Below are positions 1-11,172 of a DNA stretch of 64,000 nucleotides, one piece after another (positions within the stretch are counted from its first letter, which is position 1; each line of letters starts with the position of its first letter). The notes beneath the pieces were generated by a model. That model saw only the letters and a program-made list of their open reading frames with translations. It ran no database searches and was not told where the DNA came from. A program made the position numbers and the translations under genes. The DNA is from Cannabis sativa (Eukaryota; Streptophyta; Magnoliopsida; Rosales; Cannabaceae): assembly GCF_029168945.1 (NCBI RefSeq), contig NC_083603.1:42470396-42534395 (forward strand), in the 5' to 3' direction.

Positions 1-3000
1 TGGAGACGAGAAGACTATGTTGAGTTAAGTAGTGACTATTTGAGTCCTGGCAGTCACTGTAAACTGAGTACACCTGAAAATGTGCTCCTTCAATTCCTTA
101 AAGATCATGCTGATGCCAGTGATGTTCCTCATATACCTCCACCCAATGCTCGGATCCCTGCTGTGTCTGGAACACTAACAAAGCAAAATGCTTTCCTTCT
201 GTTGGATTGGATAGATTACTGGAGAAGTAAAAGGTCCCACTTCCCCAACAATTTCTTGTCGAGCATAATGGAAGGAAGCTGGCTGAGAATCACCCTGAAT
301 GGATCTCGTGGCTCCAGACCACCTCCTCAATCTTTCTTTCTTAGCAACTCATCGCATTCATGGGGAAGTATTATGCAGAATGAATCTGTGCTTGTTGACA
401 TTCCTTTGGTTGATGTTAACTACTATGGGAATAAAATAAAGGAGTATAAGGAAGCATTGAAAACAGTTGGTGTCATGTCTGAGTATGAAGAAGCTTGTAA
501 ATTCATTGGTGAACATCTCATGTCCCTGGCGGATTATGGCACATTGACTAGAAGCAATGTCATTTCGATTCTCAAATTCATAAGGTTTTTGAGGTCCAAA
601 TGTCTTTCTCCAGAGGAATTTATCAACAGCATCAAGGGAAAGAGATGGTTACGCACATCTAATGGTGACAGGTCTCCATGTGAATCTGTTCTGTTTGACA
701 ATGACTGGAATACTGCACTGAAAATCAGTGACATTCCTTTTATTGATGAGCAATACTATGGTGAAGAAATTCGCACTTTTAAAACAGAACTTGGATTGCT
801 GGGTGTGGTGGTTGCTTTCAGTGGAAATCACCAGCTTGTAGTTGACTACCTCAAGTCATCTTCACACTTGAATTACCTTTCCTCTGATTCTCTACTTTTG
901 ATACTGCAATGCATGCGTTCTGTATCTCAACGCTCAGTTCGAAAGATTGTTGGAGCATTACAAGGTACAAAATGTTTGAAGACAAAAGCTGGTTACAAGT
1001 CATCTGGTGAATGCATCCTATATGACCCCGAATGGGGTTGCCTTCTTCAGGTTGTCGATGGTATACCAGTGATGGACCCAAATTTTTATGAGAAGAGCCT
1101 GTACAATTATAAAGAGGAGTTAAAACTAATTGGAGTGGTGGTGGACTTTGAAGGAGCTACTAAAGTATTTGCTAACTTTTTCAAAGAGCGAGCTTCAAAT
1201 AGATCCATAACCAAACAGATTGTGTTGTCCCTTCTCTCATGCTATAGGAAGCTACAAGAAAGTACTCATAAGTTTCCTGCTGATCTCAAAACTTGTATCC
1301 GTGAGGTCAAGTGGTTGAGGACATGCCATTGTGATTATTACAGGTCTCCAAAAGATTGCATTCTATTTGGTTCTGAATGGGAGTCCATCTTTCCTATTTC
1401 GCGTCTTCCTCTCATTGATGATAGTGATAATGGCTATGGCAAAGGCATCCATGAATATAAGAAAGAGCTGAAGAGTATGGGAGTAGTGTTAGATTTCAAG
1501 GATGGGGTCAACTTCGTAGCTGGTGGTCTTCGCTTTCATGATATCAACCTTATCACTCCTTCAAATGCACTTTCATTGCTGAAGTGTATCCGTCTTTTGA
1601 TGCAGAAGAAAGATTACACTTTTCCTGAGAATTTCTCAAAAGAACTTTCTCGAGATTGGTTAAAGACAAATGATGGTTATAGGCCTCCTAACAAGTGCAT
1701 CTTGTTTGATTCCAAATGGGGTCAATGCCTAAACTGCACAGATGGACCGTTTATTGATGAGAAGTTTTATGGTTCGGAAATCGCTTCCTATAAAGAAGAG
1801 CTCAAGGCCATAGGAGTGATTGTTGAAGTGGAGAATGGATGTCAGTTAATTGCCAGCCAACTTGGTTCCCATACTGAGTTGTCAAAAATTGTAAGGATCT
1901 ATGATTACTTGAGTAAATTCAAATGGGAGCCCAAAAGTGAGGACAGAAAGATATGGATCCCAAATGGTAGTCATAAGGGAGTTTGGGTTAGTCCAGAAGA
2001 TTGTGTAATTTCTGACAAGAGTGAGCTATTCAGCTTACAGCTGACCATCCTGGACAAATACTATGATCACAATCTTTTCTTCTTCTCAAGTGCTTTCCAA
2101 GTCAAAAACAGTCCTAGTATTGAGGACTACTGCAAGCTTTGGAAGGTTTGGGAGAACTCGGGACACTCATTGTCACATGATCAGTGCTGGAAATTTTGGA
2201 GTTACATCATTAGACATTCATCATCGAAAGAAGAAAAATCCTTTCTTTATGAGCTGGAGAAAGTTCCTACTGCCAATTCAGGCTGCAATGACATTGTGCT
2301 GCTAAACAAGCATGATGTTTTTGTAGCTGATGATCTTCAGCTGAAGGATCTTTTTGAACAATGCTCTGCTCAACCCATTTTCGTTTGGTATCCTCAGCCA
2401 AGCATGCCTGTTCTTCCTCGCACTAAGTTGCTCGAAGTTTTCCAAAAGATCGGTGTTCGCACAATCTCTGAATCTGTTAAGAAAGAAGAGGTTTCTATAA
2501 CAAAAGATGCTGAAAATGAGCAGGTGGTTTCGAAGGATGCTTTGATTGGGAAAGGTTTGATAAAGCTTATACTTGGGTTTCTAGCTCATCCTTCTCTCAA
2601 AATGGATGAAAAAGAAAGACATAAAGCTGTGGAAGGCCTTCTCAATGCAACTGTTTTTGAGACAGTTGAACCCATCAATGTAAGCTATAATCTGTCTCTT
2701 TCTTCTGGGAAAACTTTGAATGTGAAAGCCAGTCGAATGGTGAGATGGGACAAAGATAGCTCTAAAATCTTCACTCAAAAGATTGACGAGTCTAAAGGGC
2801 CTGGAAATCTCATTGAGCGCGCTACATATTTCTCTCAAGTAATATCAGAGGGTGTGTTGTGGGAGCATGGGGAACATATAGATACACTGTCTGAGCTGCT
2901 CAAGTTGGCATTTCTGCTGGATTTCAATGAAGAGGCAGTGGCTTTCTTAATGAAATCTAAGAATTTGCAGATTTTCTTGGAGGACGAGAAGTTCATTTCT

Positions 3001-3021
3001 TCAACCTTCCCATCTGACTAG
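1..3021 (+). CDS. NO VEIN-like (HATPase/sacsin-type) large protein, 3' part
   Basis: The frame is already open at base 1, so the gene begins upstream and this is its C-terminal 1006 codons, ending in TAG. There is no intron in 3 kb. The visible part carries five tandem repeats of about 110-120 residues. Each has a core W-L-(R/K)-T, then (R/K)-(S/P)-P and C-I-L-F-D..W, then (P)-(F/L)-I-D..(F/Y)-Y-G and Y-K-E-E-L-K..G-V-V. The W/C-L cores lie near 280, 643, 970, 1309 and 1655. These repeats match what I know of the plant NO VEIN-like family, whose N-terminus is an HSP90-type ATPase fold; that part lies outside the window. NO VEIN acts in the nucleus in Arabidopsis leaf vein and auxin patterning; the role of this paralogue is unknown. 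The 3' neighbour is convergent. Family assignment is from memory of the repeat pattern. Confidence 0.72.
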   Translation, partial: WRREDYVELSSDYLSPGSHCKLSTPENVLLQFLKDHADASDVPHIPPPNARIPAVSGTLTKQNAFLLLDWIDYWRSKRSHFPNNFLSSIMEGSWLRITLNGSRGSRPPPQSFFLSNSSHSWGSIMQNESVLVDIPLVDVNYYGNKIKEYKEALKTVGVMSEYEEACKFIGEHLMSLADYGTLTRSNVISILKFIRFLRSKCLSPEEFINSIKGKRWLRTSNGDRSPCESVLFDNDWNTALKISDIPFIDEQYYGEEIRTFKTELGLLGVVVAFSGNHQLVVDYLKSSSHLNYLSSDSLLLILQCMRSVSQRSVRKIVGALQGTKCLKTKAGYKSSGECILYDPEWGCLLQVVDGIPVMDPNFYEKSLYNYKEELKLIGVVVDFEGATKVFANFFKERASNRSITKQIVLSLLSCYRKLQESTHKFPADLKTCIREVKWLRTCHCDYYRSPKDCILFGSEWESIFPISRLPLIDDSDNGYGKGIHEYKKELKSMGVVLDFKDGVNFVAGGLRFHDINLITPSNALSLLKCIRLLMQKKDYTFPENFSKELSRDWLKTNDGYRPPNKCILFDSKWGQCLNCTDGPFIDEKFYGSEIASYKEELKAIGVIVEVENGCQLIASQLGSHTELSKIVRIYDYLSKFKWEPKSEDRKIWIPNGSHKGVWVSPEDCVISDKSELFSLQLTILDKYYDHNLFFFSSAFQVKNSPSIEDYCKLWKVWENSGHSLSHDQCWKFWSYIIRHSSSKEEKSFLYELEKVPTANSGCNDIVLLNKHDVFVADDLQLKDLFEQCSAQPIFVWYPQPSMPVLPRTKLLEVFQKIGVRTISESVKKEEVSITKDAENEQVVSKDALIGKGLIKLILGFLAHPSLKMDEKERHKAVEGLLNATVFETVEPINVSYNLSLSSGKTLNVKASRMVRWDKDSSKIFTQKIDESKGPGNLIERATYFSQVISEGVLWEHGEHIDTLSELLKLAFLLDFNEEAVAFLMKSKNLQIFLEDEKFISSTFPSD

Positions 3022-3698
3022 GAGGTAATAAGTATTAATGTAGGTAGTTTACTTTCTATGAATGTATTTGTCGAACTTAATGGTTTGGTAGTTGAACTCT
3101 ATCATAGTGATAAGGGTCTTGAACTTTTGATTTTCTAGAGTAAGTTTGTAATGGTTTGTGAAATTTGAAGTGGTAGTTATATAAATATGAATCGCTTGCT
3201 ACATCCGTGATTTTCTTCTCAAGTACATTTTTTTATGGTTTCTCTTAGGTACAGACAAGATCTAATCTGATTATCATATATAACTAGTATATGTAGTTTT
3301 TAACATTGTGCATTTTATGTATAAGAGAGAATTTCTTTAATTCTCATTGCATAAATTGTTGATGATTGACCAAAAGTTCCTTTGTTTTAGAATTATTAGT
3401 GTGACTAATATAGTAAGAGCCATTGTACTGTAAATATAAAAGTCAATCCCCATTACATGTACAAAGACAAATACAATATTTATGAATCTGATATCTTTTG
3501 TTTTTCTACCTAATATAGACAAAGGAAATGACTCAAGAGTATTCCTGGCTACATGACCAAGACCCATACAAAATAAAAAAATAACAGAAAACAGAAAAGA
3601 GAGAACCAGTAGACAAAAATTCCCCCAACAACCAAAAAACCAGAACTCCAAATGTGTAATGATATTGTTATAACATAAAAACCTATTTTTGAATGAAG
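3022..3698. other. Convergent intergenic spacer
   Basis: AT-rich spacer between the 3' ends of the NO VEIN-like gene and the acidic-protein gene. It must hold both 3' UTRs. I see no further coding sequence or repeat in it. Confidence 0.6.
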
Positions 3699-4801
3699 TC
3701 AAGTAGTGGCTGGTTTTTTGTTAAGAAGTGAGTCCCTGTCATTACTTGGGTGATAACATGATGAAGAGCTCAATAGATGCTTTACAGCAACTGGTCCTCT
3801 GCATATTGCTCTTGTTATTCTTGTTCTGTTTTTCATTCTCTTCTTTATGACTTTGGTTTCTTGCTCCTGAAATACCAAAAGGGTAATTTCTCTCTTAACA
3901 TATGTAATTTTTTTTCATATTGTCTAATAAAAACACACACACACACATATATGTATATATATTTACCTCCTCCTCTTCATGAGTCTCCAATATTACAATG
4001 CTGTCAGCACTATTGGCACTACCCCATTTCTGTTTCATGTGATTCTCATCCTTACTGTCGTTTTTAACTGCATAATCATATAAATGTATTAGAAAAATTC
4101 TATGGTGGGGTGCATTATTAAGTGTCTGAATATTTTAGATACAATATACAAATTACCAGAAACACATCCTTAGTGGTGTACTATAAAAACACCCTATAAT
4201 ATATGCACAAATGTTTTGGTAATAATAATAATGCATGAATGGTGTTGCATATTGTCAAATACTATACATATATATATATACATGTATATATATACTTACC
4301 ATCGTCCTTCTCACCCAATGATGACTCAACAAAAAACACTCTGAAACTTGGTGATCCTGGACATAAATTTCCTCTCTCTTCATCTTCTTCTTCCTCCATT
4401 TCCTCTTCTTCATTCTCCTTCTCTTCTTCTTCTTCTACCACCACCATTTTCTCTAAAGCCTCAACCTTTACCACTGCACTATCTTTATCCTCCTCCTCTG
4501 TTTTCTCCTCCATGGTTTCCATCTTTGTTTCTTCCTTCACTGGTTTTGGTCGTGACCCAGAAGAAGACACACTATCATCCTCCAAAGATATCGATTTTCT
4601 GCTCTCGTTTTCATCAACAGAAGAAGGTAACATATATACTTTACCATCTTTCAAAAGCTCTTTTTTGGAGATTGTAGTGCCATTAACGACGCCGTTTCTA
4701 CGTCGGTTTCTTAACTCCTCAACTTTTCTCCATAAAATGGGTCGCAGTTTTGGTGGTATGGCCAACACATCTGCATTCAACTTCGAATTTTGACACCCCA
4801 T
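3699..4801 (-). CDS. Small plant protein with MGC lipid-anchor N-terminus, three exons
   Basis: Exons (minus strand): 4300-4801, 3967-4067 and 3699-3866. Donors are G|GTAAGT and G|GTAAAT; acceptors are ATGCAG and TTTCAG. Phases fit (167 codons plus 1 nt, 34 codons, 55 codons plus TGA), giving 256 residues. The start MGCQNSKL has Gly2, Cys3 and Ser6, the classic pattern for N-myristoylation plus palmitoylation, so membrane attachment is inferred. A conserved-looking block (ADVLAIPPKLRPILWRKVEE) follows, then a Glu-rich acidic stretch (about residues 90-145), then a G-S-P-S-F-R-V-F-F motif, and a basic C-terminus (K-K-R-M-K-N-R-T-R) ending near a Cys-rich SSSSCYHP. It resembles an uncharacterised plant-specific family; I assign no biochemical function. 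Exon 1 alone reads on into the intron and would give a false 179-residue protein. Confidence 0.78.
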
Positions 4802-6212
4802 TATTGATAAGTTTTGATCAATAATGGTGGTGGTAAAAAGAAGTTGAAGAAGAAGAAAAAGGTTATATTTTCAGAATTGATGGGTCTTCTACTTTTGAGT
4901 ATTTGAAGGATTTGAATTAACGACAGTTAGGATCAGGTCGTTTTGATTTGGACTGTAATTGAAGTTTCAGGGGTGTTCTATCAAATCTATGACAAAGAAT
5001 TCCCCTGAAATTTCAAGTTTGTCTTTTGTCTTTTGGTTTCTGTTTTTTGTTTTTCTTTTGTAATTAACAAACTAGAAATTGACTATTTTTTGTTGTTTTG
5101 ATTTTCTGTCCTTATAAATTTTGGCCATGTTTTTAGGTAGTTGAAATAGTCATAATTTATGGTTATTAAGAATATTTTGAGACTAAACAGATTGGATTAA
5201 CACATATTTTAGGCAAGAAGCTCTAGATTCTTGAAAATGACTTACGTACCACTTTTTTAATAGTAAGTATATAAGGAATAGGAATATATTTAGGTGAATG
5301 GTTTGTTTTTAGGTCTCTTCACCTTATTTTGAAATTTGAAAAATTATATGAGGTAATAATGGTTAGAGAAAATAATATATATATGGTTATGTAATAGAAT
5401 TTTTAGTTTAACATATTTTTTAAATTTTTACGTCAATTTTAACACAATATATTTTTAATTAACAGAATATTAATTTATATTCTTTATTAATTTTGTATTA
5501 TTATTATATATATTAAAAATAAAAATTAAGTATATATTTTATATAAAGAAATTTTAATTTAAATTTAAAATACTTAAAATATTATAGAAATTTTTAATCA
5601 AATTTTTAAATTTTTTCATTTAACTTTGAATTAAAATAAAAAAAAAATATGTAAATATTTTATATAAAAAAAATTATTTTAAAATATTATAAATATTTTT
5701 AACCATATTTTTAACTTTATTATTATGTATTTTTATATTTTAAATTGAAATGGTTGTAATAAGGAATTGATTGTTTTTCATTATTTTAGTAATGGTAAAT
5801 CGATTCACACACTATATTTTTCGTAAAGTTTGGAAATAAAAAACCTTTATATCAAATTTACAAATCCAGTCTATATATAGACACACTCAAATTTGATTGT
5901 GAGTTTTGGTTAAAAATATAATAAATTATAATATATACATAATGAGATACGCTACCTAATTAAAAAAATTTAAAAAATTTAAAAAATACGTATATATATA
6001 ATCATATTCAAATGATACACCAATGTAGCAATAACCAAAAAAAAATCTTAAAGATCAAAATCTCAAACTCCATTTAAAAATTAAAAAAAAATACATTACT
6101 TAATTAAAAAAAAATTAAACATACATGTATTACACTTAACATTACCTAATTGAACCTATTTTAAAAAAAAAAAAAATTATACGTGCATTGCACGTAACAT
6201 CAACCTAGTGTT

Positions 6213-6243
<31 letters not shown>

Positions 6244-6309
6244 ATTTATAACAAGGAATCTTATAGGGAAATACAATATAACCTGATTAATCTATCAAAA
6301 GAAAAATTA
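4802..6309. other. Promoter side of the acidic-protein gene, then AT-rich spacer
   Basis: The first 300 bases are the presumed 5' UTR and promoter of the minus-strand gene; a purine-rich GAAGAAGAAG tract lies just upstream of the ATG. From about 5330 the sequence is extremely AT-rich with short (TA)n tracts (for example near 6213-6245). I see no gene. Confidence 0.5.
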
Positions 6310-6580
6310 GGTGGCATTTAGTTGGAGATAATGAAATAGAAAGGAAATGATTTTTATTTCATTCCTTTAGTTGCATTTTAAAGTATTGGAAGGAATATCA
6401 TTCCAATAGAATATTATTTTCCCTATTTTAATGGAATGACTATTCCATTTCAAAATAAAAGGAAAGATCATTCCAATGTAACATGAGGAAGAATTTAATG
6501 ATTTTTTTATATACATTTTAAATTTTATTCTATTCCTATTCTTATTTCTATATTTTTATTTCTCCCAACCAAACGCTACC
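6310..6580. mobile_element. PIF/Harbinger-type MITE, copy A (271 bp)
   Basis: Terminal inverted repeats are GGTGGCATTTAGTTGG at the left and, read from the right end inward, GGTAGCGTTTGGTTGG. The element is flanked by the 3-bp target duplication TTA (6307-6309 and 6581-6583), as expected of PIF/Harbinger (Tourist-like) elements. The inside is non-coding and rich in GGAATG/CATTCC. It belongs to the same family as 20933-21241. Confidence 0.85.
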
Positions 6581-6794
6581 TTAAATTTATTCTGCCGCTA
6601 TTTATTCTTAATTTTTTTTTTCAGACGATTGAATAATCTGCCCATATAATATAAAAATGAAATTTTTTTTAATTAAATAAAAAAATTAAGAATAAAAACT
6701 TAAATTTTTCTAATACTACCCATTCATGGGTAATACCCATTAAGAGTGCACCCTTATATATTTATAGAGAAACATGAGTCAGTTATGTAATGTT

Positions 6795-7283
6795 TAGGGA
6801 TGCAGAGCGGGAAATTTACAAGGAGTGCTCTCCATGTCCCTATTCCTGTTAAGGATTTTAATTCTCATCCCTTTATTCCCATTGAGAACGGGGTGGAGAC
6901 GGGACTAGAAATCCCCTATTGTAAAAAATAAAATTTATTTTAAAAATTTAAATATATAAAATTATTAAATTACCTAAAAATTATTATATAATATACTAAT
7001 TATTATAAAAAATACAACTTAAAAAATTACAAAACTAACACTATTATACTAAAAAGTACAAACAAATATTATAAAATATAAAATATTAATAAAAAGATAA
7101 TTAATAAATTAAACGGGTCCCCATCGAGGCGGGGAGTGTCATCCCCGCTCTTGCCCTGTCTAACATTCGGAGACAAAATTTGATCCCATCCTCGCCCCAT
7201 TCGCCATTTAGACGAAAAATTCCTGTCCCATTAGGGGTGAGTATCTGCGGAGCCCATCCCTATAGGAAAAATATGCATCCCTA
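6795..7283. mobile_element. Non-autonomous hAT-type element (489 bp)
   Basis: Ends are TAGGGATGCA and its exact inverse TGCATCCCTA. The flanks carry a perfect 8-bp target duplication GTAATGTT (6787-6794 and 7284-7291), diagnostic of hAT superfamily insertion. Subterminal regions are G+C-rich (GGCGGGGA-type blocks) around an AT-rich, non-coding core. No transposase is present. Confidence 0.9.
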
Positions 7284-7337
7284 GTAATGTTACTCGTTTT
7301 ATCTTGAAATTTTTGTTTCTTTGAATTGTATCTCTAA

Positions 7338-8102
7338 CGGTGTATTTGGAAGCAATTGTGTAATTATTAATGACATTGTATTTTAAAATAAAAAATGTGT
7401 TTGGATGTCAACTCATGTAAATTTCTATTATCATGTTTGGCAGTTGGTTATATTATATTTAATATAATAATTATTATAATTTTGTAACAAATATTCAAAA
7501 TAATAATAACATTTAAAATAATTTTTATCTATATTAACACCATCTAATTACTCTTGTGTTTCATATATCTTGAGCTATTCCATTTGGTGTATAGTTTTTC
7601 AATCTTAGAAGTTTGAGTATTTGTCATTCCTATGTTGATTAAAAATTAATAATAAAATAAATTTTATCTATTAAGACTATTAATTTATTACTCTTGTGTT
7701 CCATATATCTTGAGCTATTCCATTTGGTGTATAGTTTTTCAGCCTCAGAGAAATTTCAGTATTTGTCATTCCTATATTGATTTAAAATTAATAATAAAAT
7801 AAATCTAAGCATTTCATTAATCAAAATTTATACTAATCATAAATAAATCTATCTGATATCTTATTCAAAAGAGAACTCAACAAATGATGTTAAAAAAATA
7901 AAATATCATATTAGTTTCTTTTTTCATTTATTTACAAACTTAAATAAAAGACTAAATCATGTTAAATAATTATTATATTAAATAAATAATTAAATTTATT
8001 TTTGATATGTAATTACACCTTATTTTTATGGGGGTATGAGAATTGGAGAGAATAATTAAGGCATTCTAATTATACAATTACGGTGTAATTGCGTGGCCAA
8101 AT
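7338..8102. repeat. Possible long-TIR MITE with internal duplication
   Basis: The left end (TGTATTTGGAAGCAATTGTG) and the right end read inward (TTATTTGGCCACGCAATTAC) are imperfect inverses that extend into GTAATT-rich sequence. The interior is AT-rich and non-coding. I could not define a target duplication, so borders and class are uncertain. Confidence 0.4.
7546..7806. repeat. Direct tandem duplication, unit about 141 bp
   Basis: Two copies (7546-7665 and 7687-7806) share CTCTTGTGTT, CATATATCTTGAGCTATTCC, ATTTGGTGTATAGTTTTTCA and a terminal AATTAATAATAAAATAAAT, with few substitutions. Non-coding; it lies inside the possible MITE above. Confidence 0.85.
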
Positions 8103-8154
8103 AAATACGCTAAACTGTGTAATTATCTCCAATTCTGATTTCCAGGTGGCATTT

Positions 8155-8512
8155 TGTGACGTCAGTAGTCTCGTGATCTGTAAGGTGAAATACCGGGTAA
8201 GCTGTGTAATCCCACATCGTTTGGGAAAGGTTAAATGTGACAACTCTAGGTATGGGACTACACAGTTGAATAGAGATTAAATAGATTGATTGATACTACC
8301 TATATCAACAAGATGTATCTTGTTTTCTGGTAGTCCATTACGAAATCTGGTTTTTCTAAGAAGCGTGCGGGGGACAAAACATACTGGAAACACTTATATT
8401 GGTCCATGTCAGTCAGTCAGTTCAGGAAGCAGCCACAATGACGTACTCGTGTATGGAAACCATAATAGTCCGTGAGAGAAAGCCCAATAACGACTTGAAG
8501 ATGGGTCATTAC
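8155..8512 (+). mobile_element. Decayed Cassandra TRIM LTR lacking most of its 5S core
   Basis: Runs parallel to the reverse complements of 22978-23408 and 45688-46120. Shared blocks include TGTGAC.GTCAGTAGTCTCG, GGGTAAGCTGTG.AATCCCAC, TATGGGACTACACAGTTGA, GATTGAT..TACTACCTATATCAA, CAAGATG.ATCTTGTTTT and a GAAGCGTGCG block. The 5S-rRNA-like promoter segment (GTTAAGCGTGCTTG through GGATGGGTGACC in intact copies) is missing between about 8350 and 8362. It is in the opposite orientation to the other two copies and has no clear target duplication. Confidence 0.75.
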
Positions 8513-8865
8513 TTTCCAAATGCATCTTTAGTTTTTTTTTCAGTGCATTTAAAAGTTACGGTATAGTTTGAATAAACAATTATTACTTAGTATTTCTAAA
8601 TGTGCCCTAACTAATGTGTAAATTCATAAATTATTAATTATATATAGTAATATAAATTTCGATTAAATGATAAATTTTTATAGTCCAAACTTTATAGAAG
8701 AGGATTTACTAAATTTATTTTTTATATTAGAACAGCAATTAGTTTAGAATTCTATTATTTAACTGATAACATTTTAGTACTTTCTTCACTTTAAAATTGT
8801 ATGTAATTACCTAAAAAATTGTATATCTTCATTAATTTCAATTATTTTTAGGGAAATTTCACAAT

Positions 8866-11172
8866 CACTTATTTGATCTGCCAATGGTTATTGTGTCTCC
8901 TGTTTGGCCCCATCCTCTAAATGACTAAATCAAAATTAATTGTGATGTTAAAGTTGGCAGATGTTCCATGTGCGTTCTGTGGCTTTGGCTAAAGATCACA
9001 CATGGCACTACACCAAAATATAGAATTGGTGACATTTGGATTGGTAACATTTGTAAAAAATGTCATAATAATATAATTTAAGTGACATTTGATAGGAAAT
9101 GTCACTTTAAAGAGAAGACTTGACATTTTAATTAATAACATTTTATTAAAATGTAACTATCTATATACTTTAGTGACATTTGATTAAAAATGCCATTAGT
9201 TTTTTCATATTTAACTTTAGTAACATTTAAAAAATATCACTAAAATATATTAATACTAACATTTGTAAAAAGGACACAAAATATTAAATTTAATGACATT
9301 TTAAAATGTCACTTAAAATAAAAAAAAATAATTACTGAAAATATTTAGTAGCAATTTTAATTTGTCAATAATAATTGTAAATAATAACTTAAAATTTAAA
9401 CTGCTAACAAAAAAATATATTAAAATAACCCACGTATGCTCTCATATCCCTTGATTTTCTCTCCTACATCTCACAACTACTCACCACTATACTCATATAG
9501 TCATATTACTCACCACACTCATTCAATTATCCTCAAAATATTCATTAAAATATTGTAACCATTTCAGGCCAAGGTCCAAAAAAAAAAGCCATTAATTCCA
9601 AGCCAGCCACCATTGTTTCCACGAACAAGAGTTTAAAATATAAAACCAATCCCATTGCTTTCAAATTTCTCTTATTGTCCAAAGGTCTTTTTACTATATT
9701 TTCATCTCTTCTTTCATGATCTTCACAAATAAAGTAAGTTATGCAATTTAATTCTTCATATAACTATTATTTATGTAATGCTTTTTCATATGTAATGCCT
9801 TTTCATTGTTTTCCGTTTTTTTACCTATAGAAATCATAATTATTCATTTCTTATGAGATTACAAGGAAGGTGTTTTTTTAGTTAGATATTGTGATGAAAG
9901 AAAACACAATGTATGTATGTTATTTGTCTTTTAACAAGTTTCATCTTCCTTAATTATTTATTCACCAATATTTTATACTTTGCGTTTTACAGGTAGAAGT
10001 ATAAGAAGAGCCCGAGAAAATGAACAACAAAGACTAAGACATATAATCATTACAGCAAATTAATTCATAAAAACAAAAATTAAATTTTAACAATTTGAAC
10101 TTGTGTATGTAAAGCTGTAAATTATATATTTCTTTTTGGTTGGTGTTTGTTTCCATTTCCTTGTAATAAAAGTTTCACCATATGTTGTTTATAAATAATA
10201 CTGTTGTAATTTTATTGTTGTTTAAGAAATATTTAGACTTTATTTTGAGACATGCTTGTATAATTTATAGTATTTATTATAATTTATTTTTTGTTATTAT
10301 AATATATTTATTTATAATAAGTTAAATTGGTATTAATATTAATAAAATCATAACATTTTAAATAGTATACGATTAATAACAAAATTAATAATGTGTATAT
10401 ATTTTTTAAAAATAATAATTTAATGATATTTTTATAAATGCGAGTACTATAATTGTGTCACAATTTTAAAATGACATTAAAATTATTTTTAAAATAAAAA
10501 AAATTATAATTTAATAACATTTTTATAAATGTTAGTAATATAATTTAGTAACAATTTTAAAATGTCACTAAAATTATTTTAAATATAACAAATAAATATA
10601 TTAAATATTTAATAGTGACATTTTCAATTGTCACTAAAGTGAACTATTTAGTGACACTTTACTTTACCTCACATGAGCATATCTTACATTTTTTACAATT
10701 GTTACAAAAGCTATAAATGTTACTAAAATTGTATAATTGTGACATTTTTAAGTGTTATTAAATGTTGTTTTTGGTGTAGTGTGGGCTGTTTTGTGCGTTG
10801 CGTTGTCTGGCCCGCTTACTGGAGAAGCGGCATATCGGTTAGCTTTGGAGACGGTTGTTTTGATCATGAAACACTGTTTTGTCATGATTGAGTGAAAGTG
10901 ATTCTGAGACGATTATCAAGGCTCTGAAAGGAAACTGTTTCGATTGGGGTATTGATAATTATATTCATCAATGTAAACATCTTTCTAATCTTTTGTTTAG
11001 TTGTAATTTTTCATTTATTTCCAAACTTTATAATTTTGCGGCTCGTAATTTAGCGAGTTAGGCTTTCATTAAAAAAGCAACTGGTACGATTGAGTTTTCT
11101 TCTATACTAGAAAACATCTTATGTAATAACCGGAAAGTCTAACTCTTATTTTATTTATCTTTAAACGTTTTT
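8866..11172 (+). pseudogene. LINE RNase H remnant, split by a CACTA element
   Basis: The left part (8866-9005) translates as K-I-N-C-D-V-K-V-G and, after a frameshift, VRSVALAKDHTW. After removal of the CACTA element at 9006-10781 and one TGG, the frame continues as AVLCVALSGPLTGEAAYRLA, then ETIIKALKG and FAARNLAS. This is the non-LTR retrotransposon RNase H fold (RVT_3 type). In-frame stops (for example after CFVMIE and after ARNLAS) show that it is dead. A poly-A tract at about 11168-11180 marks the LINE 3' end. The left border is not resolved. Confidence 0.75.
9006..10781. mobile_element. Non-autonomous CACTA (En/Spm) element, 1776 bp
   Basis: Begins CACTACACCAAAA and ends TTTTGGTGTAGTG, a perfect 13-bp inverted pair. 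It is flanked by the 3-bp target duplication TGG (9003-9005 and 10782-10784). Many subterminal repeats of GTGACATTT/AAATGTCAC in both orientations are the usual transposase-binding arrays of CACTA elements. The centre (about 9420-10100) is non-coding, so the element depends on a transposase made elsewhere. Confidence 0.93.

Noticed and set aside
4239..4793. 184-residue Ser/Phe-rich open frame on the plus strand
   Set aside because: Antisense of exon 1 of the acidic-protein gene; the minus-strand gene has correct splice sites and phases.
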